Shown here piece by piece: positions 8,336 through 15,929 of a stretch of DNA of 38,276 nt. Location: NCBI GenBank assembly GCA_002382045.1, contig DFZJ01000179.1:4871-43146 (forward strand), given 5' to 3'. A program made the position numbers and the translations under genes. This DNA comes from Syntrophaceae bacterium UBA4059 (GTDB lineage Bacteria > Desulfobacterota > Syntrophia > Syntrophales > Smithellaceae). The notes below the pieces were generated by a model. The model saw only the letters and a list, made by a program, of their open reading frames with translations. It was not told where the DNA came from and made no database searches. Every line of letters begins with the position of its first letter. Position 1 is the first letter of the stretch.

Positions 8336-9571
8336 TTAGACAATCTCCATAGCTGTTTCACGATCCAAAACGGCAGGTAAACTGACATTGACGATCATGC
8401 CGCCTTCCGGTGCGTTCTCCACAAATATTGAACCATTATGTTCACTGATGATGTTGTGAACAATGGCCAGTCCCAGGCCGGAGCCACCTTCTTTTGTGCT
8501 GAAAAAGGGATCAAATATTCTGGAAATATCTGCAGACGGAATTCCCGGTCCGGCGTCCTGAAAAATGATCTCGGCGATCTTTTCCCTGGTTTCGAGAAGG
8601 CTCTTAGGCGTCAGTCTGGTCAAAATGGTCAATTTCCCGCCATCCGGCATGGCCTGTTGCGCATTCAGAATAATATTGAGGAACACTTGTTTGATCATTT
8701 CGGCGTCGGCTGAAATCAGAATATCGTTTTGATCCATGTGCACCAAAAGCTCAACGCCCGCCTGCTCGATAATCTGCTCGGAAAAATCAATGACTTCCTT
8801 CATGATTTGATGCAAACGGATAACTTTCATCTGCGGTGACGGCCGGCGGGTAAATAAAAGAAGATTGGATATTTTATTATCAACATTCTTCACAGAGGAA
8901 ATGATCTGCAAAACGCGCTCACGGTCTTTTGCTTCCGTCAGGTTTTTTAAAAGCAGGGAAGCAAACAGTTCGATACTTCCCAGAGGATTGCGCACTTCAT
9001 GGGCAATATTGGCGGCCATTTCGCCCATGGCGGCAAATTTTTCCGTTCGCTTCGCCATCTCTTCCAGTTTTTCAATTCGCGTCATATCCCGTAAAACAAA
9101 GACATTGCCGATCACCGATCCTGCAGGCGACTTAAAAGGGGAACAGAATATTTCAAGCGTTCTCCCGTTTATTTTCACTTTATGCCCCGATTCTCCCTTG
9201 AAATATTCAGATAAATTGATCATCTGCCAATCGCTGACCGGCATCGATTCGAATAAAATACTGATATGCCGCCCGCTCACATCAGCAAGACGGACATCCG
9301 TAAACGCCTCGGCGCAAGAGTTAAGCGTCTGAATCCGCCCTTCCAGATCAGTCACGATCACACCATTGATCAGACTTTCCAGAATATTCTGCAGATAATT
9401 CTTAGTCTGCTCCTTTTCCTCAATCGTTTTCAAAAGCTCAACATTCTTATCTTCAAGCTCCTGATTCAGAGATGCGAATCTCTCTTCCAGACGCGCGTAG
9501 GCGCGCTCCAGTTCAGCGGTTGCTTTATTAAAACTTTCAAATGTTTTCTGTAATAAGGATAGATCCTGCAT
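8336..9571 (-). CDS. Soluble PAS-domain sensor histidine kinase, FlrB/FleS-like
   Basis: A 411-residue kinase without membrane helices, so it senses a cytoplasmic signal. Order: N-terminal coiled coil (about 1-56), PAS domain (about 57-165, with GVIVTDLEGRIQTLNSCAEA), HisKA with phospho-acceptor His191 in NIAHEVRNPLGS, and HATPase with NIILNAQQAMPDGG, DAGPGIP and GSGLGLAIVHNI. This layout is that of FlrB/FleS, which phosphorylate the flagellar FlrC/FleR regulator. The cognate regulator gene follows with no gap. The ATG has AGGA seven bases upstream, and the gene is 18 bases from the upstream TPR gene, so all three are probably one operon. Confidence 0.92.
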   Translation of the reverse strand: MQDLSLLQKTFESFNKATAELERAYARLEERFASLNQELEDKNVELLKTIEEKEQTKNYLQNILESLINGVIVTDLEGRIQTLNSCAEAFTDVRLADVSGRHISILFESMPVSDWQMINLSEYFKGESGHKVKINGRTLEIFCSPFKSPAGSVIGNVFVLRDMTRIEKLEEMAKRTEKFAAMGEMAANIAHEVRNPLGSIELFASLLLKNLTEAKDRERVLQIISSVKNVDNKISNLLLFTRRPSPQMKVIRLHQIMKEVIDFSEQIIEQAGVELLVHMDQNDILISADAEMIKQVFLNIILNAQQAMPDGGKLTILTRLTPKSLLETREKIAEIIFQDAGPGIPSADISRIFDPFFSTKEGGSGLGLAIVHNIISEHNGSIFVENAPEGGMIVNVSLPAVLDRETAMEIV

Positions 9572-9589
9572 CCCGTTATCCTGTCGACA

Positions 9590-12400
9590 TTAATTTTTTA
9601 CCCTATTGCCGTATTTTTCCCACCACTTGGAATCGGCTATATAAAAATCAACGACCTTTGTCCAGAAACCTTCCGGTCCTGAAGCGGCTCTCATTTGCGC
9701 AAATATGTTTTGCGCCTGATCTTCATTGCGCATTCTCAAGTAGGTTTCTCCCACAAGAAACTGCGACCATGATTTTAATTCCTTATCCGTTGTATAAGCA
9801 AGCGATTTATTATACATATCAAGCCCGCCGTTCAAATTGTTATTTTTCAAATACAAATCACCAATTTCTTTGTAAACAATTCCGGCGACGGCCGTTTTTT
9901 GACTTTCCTCATCCATGTATTTCACTGCTGTCAGATAATATTGCAGCGCCTGAACATGTTCCTTACGTTCATTGAGCGAACGGGCATAGTTGGAATAGAG
10001 CGCTCCGGGATCAGAGAGTTCCTGACCGGATCGGACAACCGCGTTATAATTGACAACAGCCTGCTCATATTGTTGTTTGCGGTAGGATATCTCGGCGAGA
10101 TTTTTCTGAATCTCCGCCATCATTTTACTGTTTTTAATGGACGGTTTTGCTGCCAGTGCGATGAGATTTTTTTGCGCATCATCATATTTTCCCTGACTGA
10201 TCAAGCCTTCAGAGATATCCAGCCATACTTTATTGAGGATGGATTCGTTTCCGGCCACCTTCAGGTAACGCGTCAGGATACTTAAATAATCATCCATAAA
10301 GCCCAGCGCTTTTAAGCTGAGCGCTATTTTGTTGACCTGGGGATACTCGTCAGCCTGCAGGGAGACGGCGTTATAAGATTTGAAATAGACATAAGCGACG
10401 GCAAGATAATCCTTCCTGGCATAGTATTCGTCAATCAGCGCACCGGATGCTGTTTTTAATCCCTGGGCCGCATCAGCAACTCTTTTACTTTGCGGATATT
10501 GATGCAGAAAATCAAGATAAACGTCGGCTGCCCTTCTTCCCTGCCCTTTTTTAATCAGAGCGGCCGCTTTTTGCAGCATCGCTTCTTCACCAATTTCACC
10601 TGTGACTTTCTTCATGATCAACATATCATACGTATCCATGGGATCTATGTAATAATGGATATGGTTCAAAAAACGAAATACTTTCAGACCCGGCTTCTCG
10701 ATCCCCATAGACGCCATCGCCAGCATACTTTCATGAGCCTCTTTTGTGTCCGGGTATTTTTCAATCATCCGGTCATAAACAGCCAGCGCCGGAGATAATT
10801 GACCGGCCTGCCGATAGGCCGATGCCAGCAGCATCAGCACCTCTTTTATTTTTTCATCATTCGGATACAAATTAACAAAGACAGAAAACGCATTGATGGC
10901 TTCATCATAACGCCGCAAGGAGATTTTATGAAACCCGTAATCGAGCACAAGTTCCTTGGGCATGGCCGCTACGCTCGGCCATTTTTTTTGAGCTTCCCGA
11001 AACCAGATTTCGGCATTTGCGGACTGTTTTGCCTTATAAAAAGAGTGAGCAATTAAATAGAAAGATTTTTTAGCATTGATGCCTCCGCGATATTTCATCA
11101 AATAGCGAATCAGCGCCTCGGAAGCCTGATGATACTTTCCGTCCGTATAATAGATTTCACCGATATTATAATAGGCCTCGGGCACATAAGGAGCGTCCGG
11201 ATATTTAGCAATCAGATTTTGATATTGCCTGATGGATTCCGGATAATACTTGATATGCTCATAGGTTTTGGCCAGCCGGTAATAAGTTAGTGCATTTTCC
11301 CTGCGTGGATCGGGAAAATTCGTCAGCGTGTTCTTATAAAATTCCGCCGCAATGAGCAGATTTTCTTTACGCCCTTCTTTGCCCAGAAAGTAGTGGCAAT
11401 CCGCCATGTGCCGCAGCGCCCGCTGTCCCCATTCCTTAGGGGTATCATCGCGCGAAATAAATTCTTTAAATGTGACCAACGCCTGGTCATATTTTTTTTC
11501 TTTCAATTCACCCAGCGCTTTGTTGTACAAAGCCGATTCCGAACGGGGTTCTGCGATATTTTTTTCATCCGGCTCCTTGAATCCCTCTTCCTTTGATTGC
11601 TCTGCTTCCGCTAATTTGGGCGGTGGCGGCATTAACTTTTCATTTCCCATGATGAGCGCCTTAAAGGCTTCTTTTTTTTGACTACTATCTTTTTTTGCTC
11701 CAGCACGGGTTTGTTTAGGACTGGTCGCGGCACTAATAATTTCTTTTCTGCTGTCTTGTTTAGCTTCCAGTCGCGCCGTTTCTCTGACAGTCCCTGCCTT
11801 ATAATACCCCTTGTCCACGGCTTCCTGTTCAGATTTGAACAGGATCCGATGATATTTCTTGACACGATTGTAAAAAGGCATGCCCGGCAGATGATAACGT
11901 TTGGACGTTGTATTTCCGACAACCACCATAGATGAAGCGGATGGATTGACTTTCTCAGGCTCTTTAGATCGCGCTGTTTTCACCCCGGAATCAGATTTAA
12001 CCTGGGGTAGCCGATCAGACTCCTTGGATGCACCAGCGGCGCCCGCCCCGGCAAAGGCGGATTTTATCGGTGGCAGAAGATGAATAAAAATCTTATCGAT
12101 CTGTTGCTTGTGTTTCATTACCTCCCCGGCTGCCGCAGCCTTTTGCCTTGTCCCGTATTTTCCGGAATATACGCGATACCACCTACCACTTCCCGGAACT
12201 TCGGTTTCCCTTACAAAAGCGTCATATCCTTGCGAACGCAGCCTTCTGATGTCCGTTTCCGCCTGATCAAGCGTTTTGTATGACGCCAGATGAATGGAAT
12301 AGCTACCGGCACTTACCGGACCAGCCCAGATAAGCATCGTTAAAGATAACATAAAAAGTAAAAATATTTCTTTAATAAAACTGTTTCGCTGACATCCCAT
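9590..12400 (-). CDS. SPOR-domain and TPR-repeat exported protein
   Basis: A 936-residue protein with a signal or anchor helix (about 9-31), a SPOR domain (about 33-108, beginning GSYSIHLASYKTLDQAE) and a lysine-rich low-complexity linker to about residue 280. After that comes an almost continuous array of tetratricopeptide-type helical pairs to the C-terminus, for example YDQALVTFKEFISRD, YPESIRQYQNLIAKYPDAPY and YDEAINAFSVFVNLYPNDE. SPOR domains bind denuded peptidoglycan, so the protein is probably periplasmic. The frame extends to GTG 12406, but ATG 12400 is better spaced from GAGAAG. It heads the operon with the FlrB/FlrC-like pair behind a sigma-54 promoter, which suggests a flagellar or envelope role. 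The exact function is unknown. Confidence 0.85.
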   Translation of the reverse strand: MGCQRNSFIKEIFLLFMLSLTMLIWAGPVSAGSYSIHLASYKTLDQAETDIRRLRSQGYDAFVRETEVPGSGRWYRVYSGKYGTRQKAAAAGEVMKHKQQIDKIFIHLLPPIKSAFAGAGAAGASKESDRLPQVKSDSGVKTARSKEPEKVNPSASSMVVVGNTTSKRYHLPGMPFYNRVKKYHRILFKSEQEAVDKGYYKAGTVRETARLEAKQDSRKEIISAATSPKQTRAGAKKDSSQKKEAFKALIMGNEKLMPPPPKLAEAEQSKEEGFKEPDEKNIAEPRSESALYNKALGELKEKKYDQALVTFKEFISRDDTPKEWGQRALRHMADCHYFLGKEGRKENLLIAAEFYKNTLTNFPDPRRENALTYYRLAKTYEHIKYYPESIRQYQNLIAKYPDAPYVPEAYYNIGEIYYTDGKYHQASEALIRYLMKYRGGINAKKSFYLIAHSFYKAKQSANAEIWFREAQKKWPSVAAMPKELVLDYGFHKISLRRYDEAINAFSVFVNLYPNDEKIKEVLMLLASAYRQAGQLSPALAVYDRMIEKYPDTKEAHESMLAMASMGIEKPGLKVFRFLNHIHYYIDPMDTYDMLIMKKVTGEIGEEAMLQKAAALIKKGQGRRAADVYLDFLHQYPQSKRVADAAQGLKTASGALIDEYYARKDYLAVAYVYFKSYNAVSLQADEYPQVNKIALSLKALGFMDDYLSILTRYLKVAGNESILNKVWLDISEGLISQGKYDDAQKNLIALAAKPSIKNSKMMAEIQKNLAEISYRKQQYEQAVVNYNAVVRSGQELSDPGALYSNYARSLNERKEHVQALQYYLTAVKYMDEESQKTAVAGIVYKEIGDLYLKNNNLNGGLDMYNKSLAYTTDKELKSWSQFLVGETYLRMRNEDQAQNIFAQMRAASGPEGFWTKVVDFYIADSKWWEKYGNRVKN

Positions 12401-12439
12401 TTTCACTTCTCATCGAAAATAAAATTTTCTATCAAGAAA

Positions 12440-12455
12440 AGCAATTTACATACCA
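12440..12455 (-). promoter_or_regulatory. Sigma-54 promoter of the TPR-kinase-regulator operon
   Basis: On the minus strand the sequence is TGGTATGTAAATTGCT, with GG and GC separated by exactly 10 bases and a full TTGCT box. The predicted transcription start is near 12429, about 29 bases before the ATG at 12400. The element has the same TGGTATG half as the flgB promoter. Confidence 0.85.
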
Positions 12456-12551
12456 TAAGATTTTTTCAATAGATTCGGGTACAAATCATGGATAATCCCG
12501 AGCCATCCATTTTATGATCGTCTTTCGTTCTGTCAAATAGCCAACTTTGCA

Positions 12552-12565
12552 GTCAAGATATTGAC
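12552..12565. promoter_or_regulatory. Palindrome GTCAA-GATA-TTGAC, candidate enhancer site
   Basis: A perfect 5-bp inverted repeat around four bases, almost midway between the two divergent sigma-54 promoters (about 116 and 129 bases from the two predicted starts). From memory it resembles the FleQ box core (GTCAA...TTGAC), but with a four-base instead of a three-base centre. A further GTCAA half-site lies at 12532-12536. Binding is inferred. Confidence 0.5.
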
Positions 12566-12648
12566 GCGCTTGCCGAGATAGAAAGTCATATCCAGTCCAA
12601 TGCCGGCTGTGTTGCAGTATTTTTTGGATCTGTAATATTTTTTTAATA

Positions 12649-12665
12649 TGGCACTTGACTTGCAT
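12649..12665 (+). promoter_or_regulatory. Sigma-54 promoter of pilZ-motAB
   Basis: The sequence TGGCACTTGACTTGCAT has perfect TGGCAC and TTGCA boxes, with GG and GC separated by exactly 10 bases. The predicted start is near 12675, about 30 bases before the pilZ-gene ATG at 12705. Its position also excludes the in-frame ATG at 12648 as the translation start. Confidence 0.93.
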
Positions 12666-12704
12666 CAATTTATGCAAATTATCATTTGTTCCAGGGAGCC
12701 GGCA

Positions 12705-13244
12705 ATGAATGACATCTGTACGGATGGCACGGAAGACAAAAGAGAATATTCAAGAGTTGATGCCCATATACCCCTTGAATATAAACTCATTAAACCTGAG
12801 CAGAAAGATACGGTCCGTTCTCGATTGGCTGGTGAATCTATCCTTGCGGAGTATAAATCATTGCCCAATCCTGATGATCAGTTAATGGCCCAATGGCTTC
12901 AGTCCATTAATTCCAAACTTGACGAAATTATTCGCATGATGACCCTTCATCAAGACGGGTTTAATCGTCTGAATATATCGAAAGTAAATATCAGCGGCGG
13001 CGGAATGAGCTTTAACTCGCATGAATCTTTTTCACCGGGCGATATTCTGGAAATGAAGGTCATGCTCGGTCTGCAAAAACCGACTGCGTTCTTCTTATAT
13101 GGTGAAGTGGTGGAAGTTGCCAAATCACATCCGGAATATAACACAGCCACTCAGTTCATTAATATTGATGATTTTATCCGTGATGAAATTATTCGTTTTG
13201 TTTTTGAAACGGAAAGGGAAATCCTGCGGGAAAGAAGGAGGTAA
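12705..13244 (+). CDS. PilZ-domain cyclic-di-GMP-binding protein with helical insertion
   Basis: A 179-residue protein with both cyclic-di-GMP motifs of PilZ: RxxxR as R13-EYS-R17 and NxSxxG as N95-IS-GGG100. The two motifs are separated by about 60 residues more than usual. This insertion (about 30-90, with LMAQWLQSINSKLDEIIRMM) is predicted to be largely helical. ATG 12705 is chosen because AGGGAG lies six bases upstream and the longer reading frame would start inside the sigma-54 promoter. It is the first gene before motA (12-base gap), which suggests a role like YcgR, slowing or steering the motor in response to cyclic-di-GMP. That function is inferred from context. Confidence 0.88.
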   Translation: MNDICTDGTEDKREYSRVDAHIPLEYKLIKPEQKDTVRSRLAGESILAEYKSLPNPDDQLMAQWLQSINSKLDEIIRMMTLHQDGFNRLNISKVNISGGGMSFNSHESFSPGDILEMKVMLGLQKPTAFFLYGEVVEVAKSHPEYNTATQFINIDDFIRDEIIRFVFETEREILRERRR

Positions 13245-13256
13245 ATCCCTGAATTT

Positions 13257-14117
13257 ATGATTGTTATTATTGGTTTTGTCATTGTTACGGTTTGTGTCAT
13301 TGGCGGCTATCTTCTCGAAGGTGGCAATCTTTCCGTTATATTTCAGCCCGTGGAACTGATGATTATCGGTGGCGCAGCCGTCGGCGGTTTTTTCATTGCG
13401 TCACCTATGAAAGTGATCAAGGCCACCGGAGCCTCTATTGCTCGTATTTTTACGAACAAACCTTATGTCAAAAAAGATTATATTGAAGTTCTCTTGATGA
13501 TTAACGGCATATTTTACAAAATTCGTCAGCAAGGACTAGTTTCCATCGAATCGGATGTGGATGATCCCGCACAAAGCCCGCTTTTTTCTCCTTTTCCCCA
13601 GATTCTCAAAAATCATGCGGCTATCAGTCTGATTACCGACACACTGCGTACGGTTATGACCACCACCATCGCACCCCATGAACTGGAAGCCCTCATTGAT
13701 CAGGAATTGGAAGCCTATCATGAAGAAGCCATGGCTCCCGCCCACAGTGTCGCTACGGTCGCCGATGGATTGCCGGGACTGGGCATTGTTGCCGCCGTCA
13801 TGGGAGTTGTTTTAACCATGGGCAAGATCAAAGAACCGCCGGAAGTTCTGGGCGCCAGCATTGGCGCGGCGCTGGTCGGAACATTTACCGGCGTTTTGCT
13901 GTGTTATGGTTATGTCGGTCCCATGTCCAAAAGTATGGAGTTTATCGCCAACGAAGACTTACAATATCTGAATGTTGTTAAAGTGGCGCTTCTGGCTTTT
14001 ATCGGTGGCGGCGCTGCGCCGAAAGTGGCTGTGGAATTCGGCCGGCGTGTTGTGCCGGCGGAAGCCAAACCATCCTTTATTGAAATGGAAGACGCGCTAC
14101 GGGCGGCTAAAAAATAA
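13257..14117 (+). CDS. motA: Flagellar motor stator protein MotA
   Basis: A 286-residue membrane protein of normal MotA length. The conserved segments are GNLSVIFQPVELMIIGGAAVGG near the start (core QPVELMIIGGAAVGG), VADGLPGLGIVAAVMGVV and GASIGAALVGTFTGVLLCYG, which form the second pair of membrane helices, and FGRRVVP near the end. With MotB it forms the ion-conducting stator that pushes on FliG. AGGAGG lies about 15 bases upstream of the ATG, a long spacing, but no other start fits. It is the second gene of the pilZ-motA-motB operon. Confidence 0.96.
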   Translation: MIVIIGFVIVTVCVIGGYLLEGGNLSVIFQPVELMIIGGAAVGGFFIASPMKVIKATGASIARIFTNKPYVKKDYIEVLLMINGIFYKIRQQGLVSIESDVDDPAQSPLFSPFPQILKNHAAISLITDTLRTVMTTTIAPHELEALIDQELEAYHEEAMAPAHSVATVADGLPGLGIVAAVMGVVLTMGKIKEPPEVLGASIGAALVGTFTGVLLCYGYVGPMSKSMEFIANEDLQYLNVVKVALLAFIGGGAAPKVAVEFGRRVVPAEAKPSFIEMEDALRAAKK

Positions 14118-14156
14118 GACATCTGATCGATATTTAAAGGGAAAGTAGCATCATCC

Positions 14157-14984
14157 ATGGAAGAACGTCATCAGCAAATCATCATTAAGAAGGTTAAAAA
14201 GAAACAAGCCGGCGGCGGGCATGGCGGCGGCTCCTGGAAGGTTGCTTATGCCGATTTTGTTACGGCCATGATGGCTTTTTTTCTACTGCTGTGGCTTTTG
14301 AGCATGGTTTCTGATCAAAAAAGAGCCGCGCTTTCCGAGTATTTCCGCCAATACAGTATTTTTCAGGCAAGCGGTTCATCGGCCGTAACAACCAAAGATA
14401 CCCAGCAGACGGATCCCAAATTTATCAATGAAGCCGGCAACGAATCCCTCCGAGCGCCTTACAGCAACCCCCGTGGAAAAGGGGAAACTGAATTCAAAAA
14501 GAAAGCCAAGAAAAAACCAACCGCCACTGATGAAGAAGTTGTCAAAAAAATCAGAACCTCCATTGATGATAAAATGGCAGGCGTCAGAGACCAGATTCTT
14601 TTGGACGTGATTGAAGGCGGCATACGAATCCAGGTTATTGATACGGAAGGCTCGATGATGTTCCCTCTGGGATCAGCTCAGCCAACTCCGAAGGCAAGGG
14701 AAATACTAAAACTGGTGGCCGAAAACATTAATGAGCTGCCGGGGAAAGTCGTTGTAGAAGGTCACACGGATTCTGCGCCATTCAAAGGCGGACAAATTAC
14801 CAACTGGGAGTTGTCCACTGCCCGCGCCTCTGCTGCAAGGCGGGTTCTTGAAGAAAACGGTACGGAATCTTCTCGCATTGCCCGTGTTGTCGGTTATGCC
14901 GATCAGGAATTACTGCTGCCGCTGGATCCCCTTGACCAGCGTAACCGCCGCATCAGCATCATCGTCCTTCAATCGAAAGAGTGA
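14157..14984 (+). CDS. motB: Flagellar motor stator protein MotB
   Basis: A 275-residue protein with a basic cytoplasmic start, the glycine-rich GGGHGGGSWKVAYADF and a single membrane helix carrying the ion-binding Asp33 (YADFVTAMMAFFLLLWL). A periplasmic linker is followed by an OmpA/MotB peptidoglycan-binding domain (VVVEGHTDSAPF, LSTARASAARRVL, DQRNRRISIIV). The helix sequence is close to proton-type MotB, so a proton-driven stator is inferred. The gene ends one base before the stop codon of the convergent cheX gene, so there is no room for an intergenic terminator. Confidence 0.96.
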   Translation: MEERHQQIIIKKVKKKQAGGGHGGGSWKVAYADFVTAMMAFFLLLWLLSMVSDQKRAALSEYFRQYSIFQASGSSAVTTKDTQQTDPKFINEAGNESLRAPYSNPRGKGETEFKKKAKKKPTATDEEVVKKIRTSIDDKMAGVRDQILLDVIEGGIRIQVIDTEGSMMFPLGSAQPTPKAREILKLVAENINELPGKVVVEGHTDSAPFKGGQITNWELSTARASAARRVLEENGTESSRIARVVGYADQELLLPLDPLDQRNRRISIIVLQSKE

Positions 14985-14985
14985 C

Positions 14986-15447
14986 CTATTCCGACAGACA
15001 CACATCCACAACAAACGTTCCTTCATCAATTTCAAAGGGAATAATCAAGCTGGGTCCACCCATGACGTGAGAAATGGAATGGTTCTTACCGGATACCACC
15101 GTTGGAATGGCCGCCTGAATATAAAACCCCTCCGCTTCAAGATTTTTCCGGGCCACACCGGATATCATGTTGGTAATCTCGCCTACGGCATCCTTAATAT
15201 CACTGTTGAGACTTTTGATATTTTCACCCAGCATATTGGAGACAATCTTGAGAATCGCCCCTTCACTGAAGCTCAGCGCCAGTGAACCCGTGGCCGATCC
15301 TGTCAGTCCGATAATGCCCGAGATATCTCCTTTAGCCAGATTATCCATTTTTAAATATGGCTTTCCCGCACGAGGTTCGACAAAAGCCATCGTTTTTAAT
15401 ACGTTGGTAGTTCCTTCTAAAAAAGGATTAATAAATTTGACGTTCAT
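14986..15447 (-). CDS. cheX: CheX-type CheY-P phosphatase
   Basis: A 153-residue protein of the CheC/CheX/FliY class. It starts MNVKFINPFLEGTTNVLKTM and contains the phosphatase ExxN signature in GEITNMISG, with GSLALSFSEGAILKIVSNML before it. CheX dephosphorylates CheY-P. ATG 15447 has AAGGGG at good spacing; the longer frame to 15477 lacks a ribosome-binding site. It follows cheY by 39 bases and is the last gene of the chemotaxis operon. The operon has no cheZ, so CheX probably provides signal termination. Confidence 0.9.
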   Translation of the reverse strand: MNVKFINPFLEGTTNVLKTMAFVEPRAGKPYLKMDNLAKGDISGIIGLTGSATGSLALSFSEGAILKIVSNMLGENIKSLNSDIKDAVGEITNMISGVARKNLEAEGFYIQAAIPTVVSGKNHSISHVMGGPSLIIPFEIDEGTFVVDVCLSE

Positions 15448-15486
15448 ATATTCCCCTTCTTGTTGATTTTCAAGCATAATCGTTGA

Positions 15487-15876
15487 CTATTTGTTAATGC
15501 TTTCCATGATTTTTTTTATTTTATCGTTAAGGACTTCAGCGGTAAAAGGTTTAACGATATAATTGTTGACGCCCGCCTTGACTGCTGCAACCACGTTGTC
15601 CTGAAGCGCTTCCGCCGTCACCATGAGAAAAGGCGTTTTGGCCAGTTCCTCGTCTGCGCGCACGGCTTTGAGCAATTCCAAACCGGTCATATTCGGCATG
15701 TTCCAATCGGAAACAATTACATCAATTTTCTGTGATTTCAGGGCTTTGAGCGCCATAACGCCATCTTCCGCCTCCACAATATCTTCATAACCGACTTGCT
15801 TCAATAGATTGCGAACCACTTTTCTCATGGTAGCAAAATCGTCAACGATTAAAACTTTGATATTCTTTTCATTCAT
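15487..15876 (-). CDS. cheY: Chemotaxis response regulator CheY
   Basis: A 129-residue single-domain receiver. It has the acidic pair at 12-13 (VDDFATMRKVVRNLLKQ), phospho-acceptor Asp57 in VSDWNMPNMTG, the switch Thr in FLMVTAEAL and Lys in YIVKPFTAE. The DDFATMR, DWNMPNMTGLELLK and KPF segments are closest to motor-type CheY, so this is the likely FliM-binding regulator. It starts at an ATG preceded by GAGGTAACGT and lies between cheA and cheX. Confidence 0.95.
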   Translation of the reverse strand: MNEKNIKVLIVDDFATMRKVVRNLLKQVGYEDIVEAEDGVMALKALKSQKIDVIVSDWNMPNMTGLELLKAVRADEELAKTPFLMVTAEALQDNVVAAVKAGVNNYIVKPFTAEVLNDKIKKIMESINK

Positions 15877-15910
15877 ACGTTACCTCACTCTGTTAATTTT
15901 ATCTTTTTCG

Positions 15911-15929
15911 CTGAATTTTTAAAATTCAG
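15911..15929. repeat. Perfect 19-base palindrome after cheA
   Basis: CTGAATTTTTAAAATTCAG consists of 9-base inverted arms around one base. It lies directly after the cheA stop codon, in the 53-base gap before cheY. It is AT-rich and has no U-tract on the minus strand, so a protein-binding site or mRNA processing hairpin is as likely as a terminator. Confidence 0.6.

Noticed and set aside
9541..9975. Plus-strand frame of 144 codons over the kinase/TPR gene junction
   Set aside because: It is antisense to two strong minus-strand genes and has low-quality protein composition.
12486..12677. Minus-strand frame of 63 codons between the divergent sigma-54 promoters
   Set aside because: It has no ribosome-binding site, no family resemblance, and crosses the pilZ promoter.
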